DNA from: Ceratopteris richardii | Lineage: Eukaryota > Streptophyta > Polypodiopsida > Polypodiales > Pteridaceae | Assembly: GCA_020310875.1 (NCBI GenBank) | Contig: CM035441.1 | Span: 90,697,495 to 90,761,494 of the forward strand | Direction: 5' to 3' | Length of the DNA: 64,000 bases | Shown here: positions 9,286-20,998 of the stretch, in pieces | Position numbering within the stretch: the first letter of the stretch is position 1 | Layout of the letters: every line of letters starts with the position of its first letter | Notes under the pieces: generated by a model | Seen by the model: only the letters and a program-made list of their open reading frames with translations | Database searches by the model: none | What the model was told of the DNA's origin: nothing | Position numbers and translations under genes: made by a program

Positions 9286-12200
9286 ATGGCAGACCACGTT
9301 GCTATTGACAAACTGGACATAGATAATTATCCTGCATGGGTAATGCACATAGAAGCTTTACTTATGAGTAAGGACTTAATGATGTATGTGACCGGAGAAG
9401 AAAAGAAGCCGACTTTCGAAGATGATAGTCAACCAGAAAAAGAAGAATTAGAAGCCTTGAAGTTGTGGCAGAAGAAAGATGCAACAGCAAGAGCCTACAT
9501 CTATAATACCGTAACAGACCATCTACTACCGCACATTAGAGGTCTGGAGAAAGTAGAGGACATATGGAGTGCATTGGAAGATCATTTCCAAAATACTACG
9601 AAAGCTAGGAAGGCTAGCTTATGGTCCGAATATACGACATTCAAAAAGAAGTCGAGTCAAAGCATTAGTGACTATGTTACTAAAATGAAGGACCTAGCAG
9701 ATAGTCTTGGATCCATAAATGAAGAAGTCGAAGATCACAGATTGATAGCACAAGTGCTCACAGGTTTGAGAGGGGATGAAAGGTGGAAACCTTTCATACT
9801 CTCAACTGAACTTTCTTTAAATCATTTCGTGCCAGATTTAAATCAGTTGCTTGGTTTGATGCTCACATATGAGCAAGACCTGAAAGGAGATGCAGATAAA
9901 GGACAAAGTTCAGCGATGTACATGAAGAACAAGAAGAAAGACAAAGGTAAACCAAAAGACGAAGAAGAGTCGAGCTCTCAGGCCTATTACGCAAGAGGTA
10001 AAGGCACTGGCAGAGGAAGAACAAGAGGTTTTGGAAGAGGAAGAAGTAGCCAGAATACCAACAAGAAGGCTTGCTGGATTTGTGGATTAAGTAATCATCT
10101 GGCTCATGACTGTTGGCACAATCAACAAGGATCAAATCAGAATCAGAACAATAATAGCAGAATTAGGAGCGGAAGATATCAAAGAGGTAGACAAGGCCAA
10201 AGAGGCGGTTATGGTAGAGGTGGAGCGAGAAGTTGGGGACAGAATCAATCCTACAATACCACCTACAACAACTACGCAAATGACACGCAGAATGAAAGTC
10301 ATACATCGTTGATGATGAACTCTATCAGCACATCAAAAAATGAAGACCTAAAGGTATTTTACATTGATTTTGGATGCTCTAATCATTTGTCAGGAAATAT
10401 AGAACTGATGTCAGAACTAGAAAAACGTAGTTCTAGTCACATTGTTCAAACAGGTGACAATACGAGACATAACGTACATTCAATTGGAAAAGTGAAATGC
10501 AAGAGTGGAGCAGATTTGCTAACCAATGTTTTGTATGTTCCAACAATACCAAAAAATTTGATCAGTGTGGGACAGATAGTTGAAAAAGGTTTTCAGGTCA
10601 GATTTACAAACAAAGGAGTATTTGTAGAAGATCCCGAGAATGGATATAATCAGATCGTTTCTAGAAAGAAAGAAGGAAGGCTCTTTACTTTAAGAGTACA
10701 AGGGAACATCGGCCAAGCATTGCTCACACATGGTGAGAAGGTGATTACAGAACTTGATCTATGGCATAAGAGATTAGGTCATTTCAATGAATAAGGAAGT
10801 AAAGTTATGATCGCAAATCAGTCTGTACTGGGATTACCAAACATACAGAATCAACATATGATTCATAAGTGCGAAGCATGTCAGATGGGAAAAGCCCATA
10901 GGCTACCTTTCCAAAAGAAAGGATTCAAACATGATGGAGTACTCGAGCTTATTCATACAGATGTATGGGGGCCAACAAAAGAAGGATCAATCAGCGGATC
11001 GAGGTACTATGTCTTAATCATTGATGATGCAACAAGGTGGATAATTCTTTATGTTTTGAAAGAGAAATCAGAAGTGTTTGGAGCTTTAAGGCATTTTCAT
11101 GCATATGCTGAAAGACTTACCGGACGAAAACTTAAAAGACTGAGGTCTGATGGAGGGGGAGAATACTTCTCCCGAGAATTCAATGACTATCTTTGGAACG
11201 CAAGTATTAAGAGAGAAATAACTTGCAGGTATACACCACAACAAAATGAAGTAGGAGAAAGAAGGAAGTATAGACCACAACAAAATGAAGTAGGAGAAAG
11301 AAGGAACCGAGTTCTAGTTGAATTTGCACGAGCTATGCTAAACGAAAAAGATTGACCAAATTATCTTTGGGCTGAAGCTGTAAACACAACTACATACTTG
11401 GTAAACAGATTACCATGTACAACATTAGAAGGAATGACCCCTTATGAAGCTTGGTGGGGAAAGAAGCCAACACTTGATCATTGCAAAGTGTTTGGATCAG
11501 TAGCGTATGCTTATGTACCATCACAACTGAGACATAAGCTTGAACCGAAAGCAGAGAAATATATGTTCGTCGGATATGATGAAAAACAGATGGGTTATAG
11601 GTTATGGAGTCCTCTAACGAAACAGTTTATTGTTTCTAGAGATGTTACTTTTGATGAACAGAAAAACTGGTATGCAGATCAAAGTCATACGACTGAAGAA
11701 ATTGAAGAAGAGGTAAGAAGGAAAGAGAAAGGAAAATTAATTGTGCAGGTGAATAGAGATGAAGATCATATGCAGGCAAGTACGTCCAGGATCGGATCAG
11801 GTATGAGAAATGAAGATGAAGAAGTGTATTCAGATACTTATGAAGAACCAAGAAGGTCAAGCAGGACTAGAAGACAACCAGAAAGGTTTTCATATGATAC
11901 CTCATACATAACTCAGAAAGATTACGCATATATGGTCAAAGATGATGAAGAACCACAGAGCTATGATGAAGCTAAAGGCAAGAAGCAATGGGAAGAAGCA
12001 ATGAAAGAAGAAATCAGCACACAGGAGGAGAACAAGACATGGGAACTTGTTCCAAAACCAAATGGTAAGAAAGTAATCGGAAATAAATGGGTTTTCAAAG
12101 TAAAGAAATTTGCAGATGGAAGGATAGCCAGACACAAAGCAAGGCTGGTGGTCAAATGCTATGCCCAGACGCATGGCATAGATTATGATGAGACGTTTAG

Positions 12201-13545
12201 TCCGGTGGCAAGAATGTCAACCATAAGGACAGTAATTGTTGTAGCTGCATCGAAAGGATGGAAGCTAAGTCAGCTAGATATAAAGAACGCATTTCTGAAT
12301 GGATACATTTCTGATGAAGTGTACATGGAACAACCTCAAGGGTTCGAAAGTTTCAGACACCCAAACTTTGTCTGTAGATTAAGAAAAGCACTTTATGGAC
12401 TGAAGCAAGCTCCAAGAGCTTGGAATTACAGACTTGTGAAATATCTGAATGAACTTGGATACCAAAGTTCGAAGGCAGACGCAAGTCTACTCATAAAGAA
12501 AACTGAAGAAGGTATGATCTACATTTGTATTTATGTAGACGACTTAATAATCACAGGAACCTCAGATGAAGGGATTACAGAAGTAAAGAAACTACTCGAA
12601 AGAGAGTTCAAGATCAGTGACCTAGGGAAGTTATCATATTTCTTAGGAATGGAAATCACATACAGAGATCATGATGTATATGTTTCACAAGAAAGGTATC
12701 TCCTAAACTTACTGAAGAAGTTTAATATGGAGAATTGCAGAGAAGCTTCAACACCGCTTGAAGTAAATCATAAACTCAGCAGATACAATGGTGTAGAGTT
12801 TAAAGATATGAAGAGATATCAATCATTAGTAGGAAGTTTAATTTATGCTACGCTAACGAGACCAGATCTTAGTTATGCAGTGGGAGTTCTCTCACAATTC
12901 ATCCATTGTCCAACAGATCAACATTGGGTTGCAGGACAAAGAGTTCTTAGATACGTCAAAAGAACTATAAAAAAAGGATTATATTATCCTTTTACGTCAG
13001 ATATAAAGCTGAAAGCATACAGTGACTCAGACTGGGCTGGAAGTCAAGATGACAGAAGATCAATGCATGGGTATATGATATACCTAGGAGATAAGTTGGT
13101 AAGCTGGTGTTCAAAGAAGCAACACATAGTAGAGTTATCGTCAACAGAAGCCGAATACAAAGGACTCGTAGAAGCAGCTAAAGAAATAATATGGATGGAG
13201 ACCTTGTTCAAAAGCATTGGTATTGATCAAGGTGTACCTATCATACATGGAGATAATATGAGCTCGTTGTATCTTGCAGCAAACCCAGTATTTCATGCAA
13301 GAACAAAGCACATAGAGATTCAGTATCATTTCCTGAGCAAAAAGATAATGGAGAAAGATATAGAAATAGTATACACTCCGACAAAAGATCAGATTGAAGA
13401 CATTTTGACAAAGAGCTTGGATGGAACAAAGACAAACAGATTCAAAGAGATGGCAGGTATAAAAGAAAGAAAGATATATGAAAGACCGAAAGATGTCAAA
13501 TTAGTGATTGAGGGGGAGCTGTTGAAGAAACACTCACGAATTTGA
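9286..13545 (+). pseudogene. Copia-1 gag-pol polyprotein, two nonsense codons
   Basis: A single frame of 1,420 codons starts at ATG 9,286; an upstream GTG in the same frame is not needed. It is broken only by TAA at 10,792-10,794 and TGA at 11,353-11,355, with no frameshift. Domains in order: UBN2-type gag (about residues 10-230); zinc knuckle CWICGLSNHLAHDC starting at C263; protease with D361-F-G, where Asp-Ser-Gly is expected; gag-pre-integrase; integrase core with HTDVWGP and SDGGGEY; reverse transcriptase with YVDD at about 1,083; and RNase H with DSDWAG and STEAEY. The integrase region around PQQNEVGERR is duplicated in tandem (39 bp). The frame ends inside the 3' LTR. The protein would be inactive as it stands. 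Confidence 0.95.
11230..11307 (+). repeat. 39-bp in-frame tandem duplication in integrase
   Basis: Units 11,230-11,268 and 11,269-11,307 differ by only a few bases. Each encodes a 13-residue segment containing PQQNEVGERR, the region that carries the catalytic glutamate of Copia integrases. Copy 3 ends in the window at the first bases of this unit, so it cannot be compared. Confidence 0.9.
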
Positions 13546-14682
13546 CAAACAGACAGGCGTAAAAGAAAAAGAAAAAGAGAAGCAGAATCAAAGAAAATAA
13601 AAAAGCCTTAGTGGAGGGACAAATCCACGACCCTTATGTACAGTACAGAATCTTCCAGGATCAGAGTTCGTTACACCGAATCAAACTGTACATATAGAGA
13701 ACATGCATAGGAATAATAGAAGGGGAAGTGCGAGCTAGAACGTGCCTAAGAAGAGCGCGCGGTATAAATAAGAGCACAAATAGAAGAAGAAAGAGAGAGG
13801 GAGAGACAGAGAGTTTTTAGTTATGGTTAGAAGAAGATGCCAGAGATCGCGTATGTAGAAGAAGACGCCAGAGATCGCGTATGTAAAGATGAATAACAGA
13901 AACCTGAAATGTTGGGTATTCATCTGAGAGAGATGGCAGGAAGGAACTACTCACTGTAGGAGAGTTTCTGTAGCTTGAGCAAGAAGAGGCCAAGCCTGTT
14001 TGTACACATCTTCTCTAATAGAAACCACATGTTCATGTGGAAATTCGCGTGCACTGTTCATATGTGAAGAAACCAAAGTATTGTCATACTACGGTTAAAG
14101 ATAGTTAACAGTTACAGTTTCTCAGTAAACGAGTAATTTCCGGTAGAAGAACGAAGTAGATCTTGCAGAGTAATGCGAAGTTTTGTATGAGAGATAGCTC
14201 ATTCTGTAGCTAAACATCTCTACTTTCAGTTGATCAAAGGTTCCGGTGGAAACGATATCTACACACAGTACAAAGCCTGACCGGAAAGAGGTTTTCTGAA
14301 CTAGTGGAGTTTTTTCTTAAACTTCAGGAAGGATTTAGTAAGTTAAGGAAGTTCATGCATCACTCCCTTACTTTATAAACATTCACTTGAAGTAATTATA
14401 ATCAGAATTGAAGTTCATTCCGGTACAATTCCGATACTATCACGGTGTCAGTCTAGTGACAGTCTGGTTAAGTTTCGGTGAAAATTTTCAGTGAATTTAG
14501 AGCGCAGTCTTATACGTTGAGCGTCAGAAACTTTGCTAAGCTATTGATTGATTATAGAGGTGTTCTAAATCACACTAACTTAGTTCTTCTTGGGTGTGGC
14601 GAATTCCGCAAGCTTAATAAGGTTCAGCCTTCGTCACGTCGACAAGAAGTGGTATCAGGAAGAGCCGAGTAAAACCACATCA
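13520..14682 (+). repeat. Copia-1 3' LTR
   Basis: Starts TGTTGAAG directly after the purine tract (about 13,506-13,519) and ends CCACATCA, followed by the GGTAG target duplication. A TATA box, TATAAATA, lies at 13,763-13,770. Confidence 0.96.
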
Positions 14683-14687
14683 GGTAG

Positions 14688-16642
14688 CACATACCAAGCA
14701 TACATTCATAAAATCTCAACTCGAAAGAGGTCTTCAACCTCATCACCCTAGAAAATAGAGATCCTAATTATTTAACATGTACTACTCATATAGAATTTTC
14801 ATGATGTTATGTCTAGATGGGTGAGAATGTTTTGCCAACCTTTAAGGGTCTTGAGTCCACACTTCATGATACCATCCACGTAGTCATTTGAGATTGCTAG
14901 CTTCTAATTCTATGGTGTATGTGCATTTCATCTATGGTACCTTAACAGGATTCATCATCTGCATCGTTGTCTGACAACATGTAAAACTTGTCGTGTTTTA
15001 CACTCAGTTGAGGGATCCATGTCCTCCGCATTCCTTTCTTGATGAAGGCGACCAACCAAATAACTGGATTCCAAAAATTGACTTGTGTATAGTGTTCACC
15101 ATAAACAAACTTTGAGTATAGCCAAAAGAGGAGTCTTTTGTAGTGCATGGACAAATAGATCAATTTTTTGCACAAGTGTTGTCGATCCATGATCAATGCT
15201 CTTTGTCCACATTCAGTTCTCCTATGGTGTTACGAGTTCCTTTGGCCTTCTTGTAGTAGTAGAAATACCTACAAGGTTGCTTTGATCTCCTCTTTTTCTC
15301 AGAAAATTTTTGAGCACAAGTGTTGCGAGTCCATGTTCCAGATCTATGTTGTACTCAACCTAGATCTTAGAGGTCCTTGTTTTATGATTTGTACTCCTTC
15401 TATATTAGTTGTTGAGTATTTGATTAGTTTTGATTATCAACAATTTAATTGTATTTATGAGTGGGTTATGGCCCTTCACTCGTCATCCTAAGTGGGTGCT
15501 TTCCCCTTGCACCTGATCCGATTTTCCAACATCAATTCAACTTTCTCTGTTCATCAAAGAAAAAAGGGAGCACATACCTAAGAATGGATGAGTTAAGTTA
15601 TAACGTGGGAGTCCCTTACATTCGCATACAGATGCAAGCACACCATTCCCTTGGTTTAATATTCAAAAGACGTTGAACTTAAGAAGGAAGTTCCCAAAAC
15701 AAACTTTTCTTTCTCCCCTTTTAGGTTCACTTATAGATTCAATCCATTTCTGCCTCTTTAAATATATCTAGATCTAAATTCAAATAGAAATCGCCTTTTT
15801 CAGACTCTATTAGCTAATGAGAAGAAACTGATAACTGAGGATCCACGTGAATCTCTCCGTTCCGGCTGACATGATCGATGATGTAATTCCCTCTATCTCT
15901 TTCGTTTTGATAATGATGCGCAATCTTTGGAACAATCTGCCATGATACCATCCATCTCTGTCTAACAACAGAGAAAATTTGTCGTGTTTTACGCTCAGTT
16001 GAGAACTCCATGTCCTCAGCATTCCTTCTTTTATCAAGGCGACCAACCAAATAATTGGATTCCAAAACTTGACTTGTATAGTGTTCACCATACAATAGAT
16101 GATGCGTATTATCTCTTTGAAGCGTTTTGGCACGAATGTAATGAATTTAGGATAGAACATTTGCTGCATCAGTTGAGCGCATATGTGAGCAATTTGATTG
16201 TGGTACACTAGTACAATAACCGAACTTTTGAGTATAGCCAAAAGACGACTAGTTAGGAGAGATAAGAGTTACGATTTCCATTTGGTGGAATCATTCCTAA
16301 TTTGGAGGAAGCACTTTTAGGTAAAGCCGAGTTTGAATTCAAACTCAAAGTTGGAGGTAAAACTTGCGGTCTAGAATGGCCTTATTGATAGTTCTTTTTT
16401 TCTCATTTGTAGTAGCTACATGAATTACATCATAGCTCACTTAGACTACCTTCATTGTGCATCATTTCGATGCCAATGATTATGTATAATCATGTGTCAT
16501 AATACATACACTTCATTAATCATCTCTCTTGATTTCTCTGCTATGTCCATAGTGAACTTTGCATCCCCATATCTCAGTGATTTCGCAACCACTTTGCATG
16601 ATCTATAGCTTGATGGAACAAACTTATAGCATATTCTATGCT
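14688..16642. other. Non-coding flank with a decayed direct-repeat pair
   Basis: No gene is recognised. Segments 14,960-15,135 and 15,957-16,250 are related: both contain tcgtgtttta, then a ggcgaccaaccaaataa stretch, then tgagtatagccaaaag. The second has about 120 extra bases. On the minus strand the first part reads as WNPIIWLVALIK-type peptide in both, but no family is recognised. A minus-strand tggtatcatggc near 15,945 resembles a Copia primer-binding site, so these could be LTR remnants. Confidence 0.4.
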
Positions 16643-16686
16643 ATCCAACGTGACGCCGGCTCTTCTCATCCAACGTGACGCCGGCT
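16643..16686 (+). repeat. Two 19-bp direct repeats at the duplication breakpoint
   Basis: atccaacgtgacgccggct occurs at 16,643-16,661 and 16,668-16,686 (period 25). The second unit ends where the homology between copies 2 and 3 begins (16,685). A diverged relative occurs at 50,343-50,361. Confidence 0.85.
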
Positions 16687-16866
16687 TTGGTGATGTGGGT
16701 GGAGCACATACCCATCTTCACCATAGGAGGTATATGCTAGTTGTTCATAGGTGCTCAATAATCCTAGTTTGCTTCTTTCAATTGAGTGGTTATATGGAGT
16801 AGAGTAAGTGATTAATTATGCATGTTTACATATTAATACTCATAGTTTTATGATTTCTATACATTT

Positions 16867-17340
16867 CCAAATGCTCATTTAAACTTTTAATTTTCTACAT
16901 TGCTCATATCGTCATTTTGTAGTGGATAATCTAGAAAAATCTTTCTAGATTTTAGATTTACAACTATACAATGTTTGACTTTAAACCTTAAGAAACTTAT
17001 TGGTGTGAGGACATACATCCTCACAAATTCCTGCAATTTTCCTAGGAAGATTCTACCAAAATTTTCCCACACTTTCACATGGTCACGTTTCTTTTTAGCT
17101 TTCGTAGTGTTTCCACTATTCTCTATTCATTATCATTCTAGTAAGTTAACCCTCATCATGTCATTAGAGGAATTGGGCGCATATGGTAGATCAAGGTCTA
17201 GTAAAAATGGTACCAAGAGGAGCTACAACTTATAGTAAAAGATCATTTGGAGATTAAAAATTTTGATGACACGAATTTTATCTATGGAAGGATCAGAGTA
17301 AAGATTTGTTACTTCAAAGGAGAAAGTGGAAACAAGGAGA
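16867..17340 (+). pseudogene. Fossil 5' region of a TNT1-like Copia
   Basis: This part aligns by eye with the leader and gag start of the Copia at 20,735-21,075: a shared tcattttg, then caactatacaatg-like, then the gag start (here roughly FEIKNFDDTNF, there FEIRKFDGTNF). It is followed by the same ttcaaaggag stretch. No further gag or pol is visible. The copy-3 counterpart is at about 51,647-52,120. This is an old remnant that predates the block duplication. Confidence 0.65.
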
Positions 17341-19960
17341 TAGAAACAAACTCATTCCGATCTTCCAAAATCCTTCAAGGCTAGTCTCTTACAAGCGAGT
17401 ACAATAGATGTAGGTCTACATATTATTTCATCTTGAGAACTTTGTGCGGCATAGCAATAGTGTGCATAACAATTTTTTCTATGTCTAAAGTAGTGAGCAC
17501 AAGACTGCTTTGTCTACAGGTCGAGGTGTGGACACAGGGAAAAGTGATGGAGCTATTAGCGAAGAGTTTTAGCTTTTTTATCCCTCTATAGTGAGGATTC
17601 ATGAATCGTTAGTAAATGCGAGTATCTTCAAGTGGGTTAATATGTAGAGATGAACTATGAGGCTTGTTGATGCAAGTCTCTTTGCCTATAGTATACCATC
17701 CAAGTCCAAAGTCTTAATGTAGATTTTAATGATCAAGATCTAAATACCCTTCAAAGTTTCCCAATTCTTAAAGTCAAAGATTGAACTACATTTCTTGCTA
17801 AAGCATACTTTTAATTTGGAAGAAAGCTCAACTTCTCTTTTCTTGCTGAGCATAATGGGCGCATGCACATCAATGGAGAGTCCTCAACTATGGATGGTGA
17901 GCTATAGAGGCAATCTAGACTCACCAAAAGTGGCCATGTGGAAAGGACATTAGGAAAAACTCAAATCATTATGGAGTGTGCACAAAAGATCCGATGTAAG
18001 TTAATATAGATTCATAAAATCAAACTTACAAGAGAGTTCAACATGAAATCCACTACCAAAGTGTTTATGATCACTTTACAAATCTTGAGAACCACTTCAA
18101 ACATGATGATAAAGGTTGGAAATAGTGTTTCGAAACACTCCACAAACTTGAGATGCGACACAATCCTTCAACAATGTCATCATTAAAATGCACTAGCAAG
18201 TTGGAGGAACAAGAGTGGGAGGGTGGGAAAAAGTGGTAGAAAGCAGTGGGTAGGAGGGCTACTAGCATTCAAAATGCTCTTAAAGCATATGGAAGAACAT
18301 GAAACAAATTTTACCACCAAAAGAATGCCATCAAGAGAACCACCACTACCTCTAAAAGCACCACCAAGAAATGAACAACCAAGACCTCCAGCTAATGCTC
18401 TCATACCATATACAGACTACACGTGTGGAAGCAAAATGAAAAGAAGAGTGTACTCACAATATGAAAGAGTCTGAGACTCAAAAGCGAGTGCACCATGAAA
18501 TGGGAAAACTCACATGGACTAGATGTCAAGAGCATTGAATAATCTGCTCAAACTTTGAACCAAGTACAAAGTCGTGGGGAGACCCTCCTTATATAGATTT
18601 CAAGGGGGCCATGCAAAGTACATCATTTGTGTGATAATTCCCCTTCAGGGAAAATGAACGCAATACTAAAAGCAAATGGCAAGGTACCCAAATAATTTGA
18701 GATACAATATAAAAAGGAAATGAAATGAAAATGGAGTGTATCCTAGATATAAAGATGGAGGTACACTCTCATATTCTGAACATATACATCTTGAATCAAG
18801 ATGCCCTTTTGCATCTAGTCACTAATATACACTTTCACCATAATTGGTTCATACAACTTAAAATTTCAAATAGTTAAATTTTGAAGTTACTACTCACATC
18901 CCCGTCAACTTTCGTATCTCGTTGCATCACTATACCATGATATTGACTATTAAAGAGAATGTGTTCATTTGAAAAGCAATGGCAACACTTTCTATGCAGA
19001 ATGAAACAACATATCACACGAAAGAGGGAACACAAAGGTTGAAGAAAACATGCAAAGCGTATTGTCTTTCGGCGGAGGAAGAAAGAACTTTCAATCAAAT
19101 GCATAGAGAAAATATAGCAAATATTTTCTTCAATCAAATGTGGAGGAAGAAAGAACTTTTCAATCAAATGCATAGAGAACTCTTGAATCAAATGCAGAGA
19201 GAAAATATACCAAATGAGAGGTGAAGAAAGATATAATGCTTTTGTTGAAAGATTATAAATGGAGTGTTGAAATGACAAAGAACTACTAACACTGAGCAAT
19301 AACAAACAAGAACAAAGACATGCTCTCTTTTTTATTTGAGAAGAAATGCATAAAATGTTCAAAAAATGGCTTGTTTTCCTATTCCACAATGAAAAACTTC
19401 GATTAGGACTATGAAAAACCACCATTGAAGCATCAGATTCATGAAGAAGCTTACTAAATTATTTTCAACGGCAAAAAAGGCCATTGAATGATCTAGCAGC
19501 TTGTGCTAGAGTTTCCAATTTCAGAAACTGGTGGCAATAATTCCGAAAACAAAGAAATTCAATCTCTTGATATAGCACTTGGCACTCTTGATGTGGGATT
19601 TATGTTCTCATTCTTATTAAGAGTTTCATTTAATCTCCATGGAGAAATAAAATACACTTTTGGAGGGTCAGTATATATAACATCACATCATTTGGCACTA
19701 GCATAAACATTGGAGGAGCTTTGCTACATACTTCTATTCTAGCTCATCAAGCTATTCTAGTTACCACTCGAGCACTATGACCTTAATCAACCATAAATGT
19801 AAAGCAAACCACATATCAATCCAACACAAATCTATAGAATGTGAACTGAGCTAAGCAAAAATAACAAAAACATTGATCCTTATAGTCCAATAATCAAATC
19901 ATTACAAAATTATATGTTTACAAAGTTCAACAAACCTTTTACAATAGAAGATGATCGTAT
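17341..19960. other. Copy-2 remainder, no gene identified
   Basis: Contains the same unresolved, possibly coding plus-strand stretch as 1-590 (here 17,998-18,590) and the same caatcaaatgcatagaga-type repeats at about 19,090-19,220. Short open frames here are shared by all three copies through duplication and carry no motif. Confidence 0.5.
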
Positions 19961-20734
19961 TTTTATTAAGGCATATTTTTATCGTCCTATCTATGCATAT
20001 GTGTGTGTAGGAGAGAACCTTATCCCCCTCATATGTTTCTCTCTAGTGCGTGTGTCCCTGTCTACGTCTCTCTCTTGTTTGTCTTCTATGTCAGGGGAGC
20101 AATAGATGGTGCTCTCTGAATACAATAGAAAAGATTTTGGAAACACACTTCTGATTACAACACCCACGAAGGAAAAACGATACAAGAATACGTGACTGAT
20201 ACAAGATATCCCACAACCCGGGACTGATAGGTATGAATAATGCATTGTTAAAGTGTTATATTATTAATGTATTAATGTGTTTCTGATGTTTCTAATATAG
20301 CAGCTAAAGGTTTGTGAGGAGCGTGCAAGGCGTGAAAGGGCGGATATCAATAATCCGAATAATTATTATTTAGCTTGTAAATAAACCTGCGTAGAAGGTT
20401 CTATTGTTAGAAAAGTAATGGTTCGAATAAGGGTCATTGTAGACCGTAGTTTCTGTTATTCAAAGCAATGGCTTTCTATAAAAGTTACCAACTTCTAGTT
20501 TTACGCCTGCTTTTTGAAGCCACCCTCTTGTAACCACTCTTTTCGACGTAATCAAAATTCCTATAAATACATGCACTCTGTGGACTGTCGAAACGGAGTG
20601 CATGGGTGGAGATTGCACCCAATACTGCGTTCGGTCTCGTCTCTTCTTGTCTCTATTTTTCTGTGTGTTTTTTGTGTTCGTATCTTTGTATGCACGTGAG
20701 AAAGATCCTGACAACAGCAGTTTTATGATATTTT
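19961..20734 (+). other. Promoter-like, possibly LTR-derived sequence
   Basis: No coding sequence. It begins exactly where copy-2 homology is lost. It contains TATA box CTATAAAT at 20,561-20,568, directly followed by a perfect 8-bp inverted repeat ATGCACTC/GAGTGCAT (20,571-20,578 and 20,596-20,603). A pyrimidine-rich stretch follows. This layout resembles an LTR or a transcription start region, but I find no second copy in the window to prove an LTR. Confidence 0.35.
20561..20603 (+). promoter_or_regulatory. TATA box plus hairpin
   Basis: CTATAAAT at 20,561-20,568. A hairpin with stem ATGCACTC/GAGTGCAT and a 17-base loop lies just downstream, where transcription would be expected to start. 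Confidence 0.35.
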
Positions 20735-20873
20735 GACATTGGTCATATGCTCATTTTGCAAAGGATACTCTGGCAAAAGTTTTCCAGATTTTTTGTTTAG
20801 TCAACTATACACTGGTCGATTTACTCCTTGATACACTTATTCATTGGTTTTCAGACTCTTCTAGCTCCACTAT

Positions 20874-20881
20874 CATCTATA

Positions 20882-20946
<65 letters not shown>

Positions 20947-20976
20947 CTCTATCTATCTATCTATCTATCTAGCTAT
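20874..20976 (+). repeat. TCTA tetranucleotide microsatellite
   Basis: About 24 TCTA/CTAT units with one interrupting ctct, lying in the leader just upstream of a Copia gag start. The 25-odd codon tyrosine/leucine/serine/isoleucine frame across it is an artefact of the repeat. Confidence 0.97.
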
Positions 20977-20998
20977 AACTTGTAGGGCAAAGACCATT

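Larger units (their letters stand above)
1..11233 (+). repeat. Duplicated block, copy 1
   Basis: This stretch matches 52,779-64,000 in the same orientation, with an offset of 52,767-52,778 that drifts by single-base indels. A hand count over about 600 bases near 2,040-2,640 gave about 13 substitutions (about 2%). Its first 1,976 bases also match copy 2 at 17,998-19,960. The left boundary is outside the window, because copies 2 and 3 both extend 1.3 kb further upstream than base 1. The block contains two decayed genes, a motif array and most of a Copia element, and the shared Copia target site proves common descent. The right boundary in copy 3 lies beyond base 64,000. Confidence 0.95.
7790..14682 (+). 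mobile_element. Full-length Copia LTR retrotransposon (Copia-1)
   Basis: The element is 6,893 bp and is bounded by LTRs of identical length (1,163 bp) that begin TGTT and end ATCA. It is flanked by a perfect 5-bp target duplication GGTAG at 7,785-7,789 and 14,683-14,687. Order inside: 5' LTR, primer-binding site, gag-pol reading frame, purine tract gattgagggggagc, 3' LTR. The gag-protease-integrase-RT-RNase H order marks it as Copia (Ty1 superfamily). The two LTRs differ at roughly 45-50 positions by eye (about 4%), so this is not a recent insertion. The same insertion is present in copy 3. Confidence 0.97.
16685..19960 (+). repeat. Duplicated block, copy 2 (truncated)
   Basis: Matches 51,465-54,751 (offset about 34,780) and, from 17,998, the start of the window. 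It is nearly identical to copy 3 where I compared it. Homology stops abruptly after atgatcgtat at 19,960, inside the tail region of the methylase-like gene; the other copies continue aaatgctc there. So the ParB/methylase-like and DUF7869-like genes are absent from this copy. Confidence 0.93.

Noticed and set aside
16685..16722. Helitron end at the block boundary
   Set aside because: There is a hairpin, but no CTRR terminus in either orientation and no TC start found.
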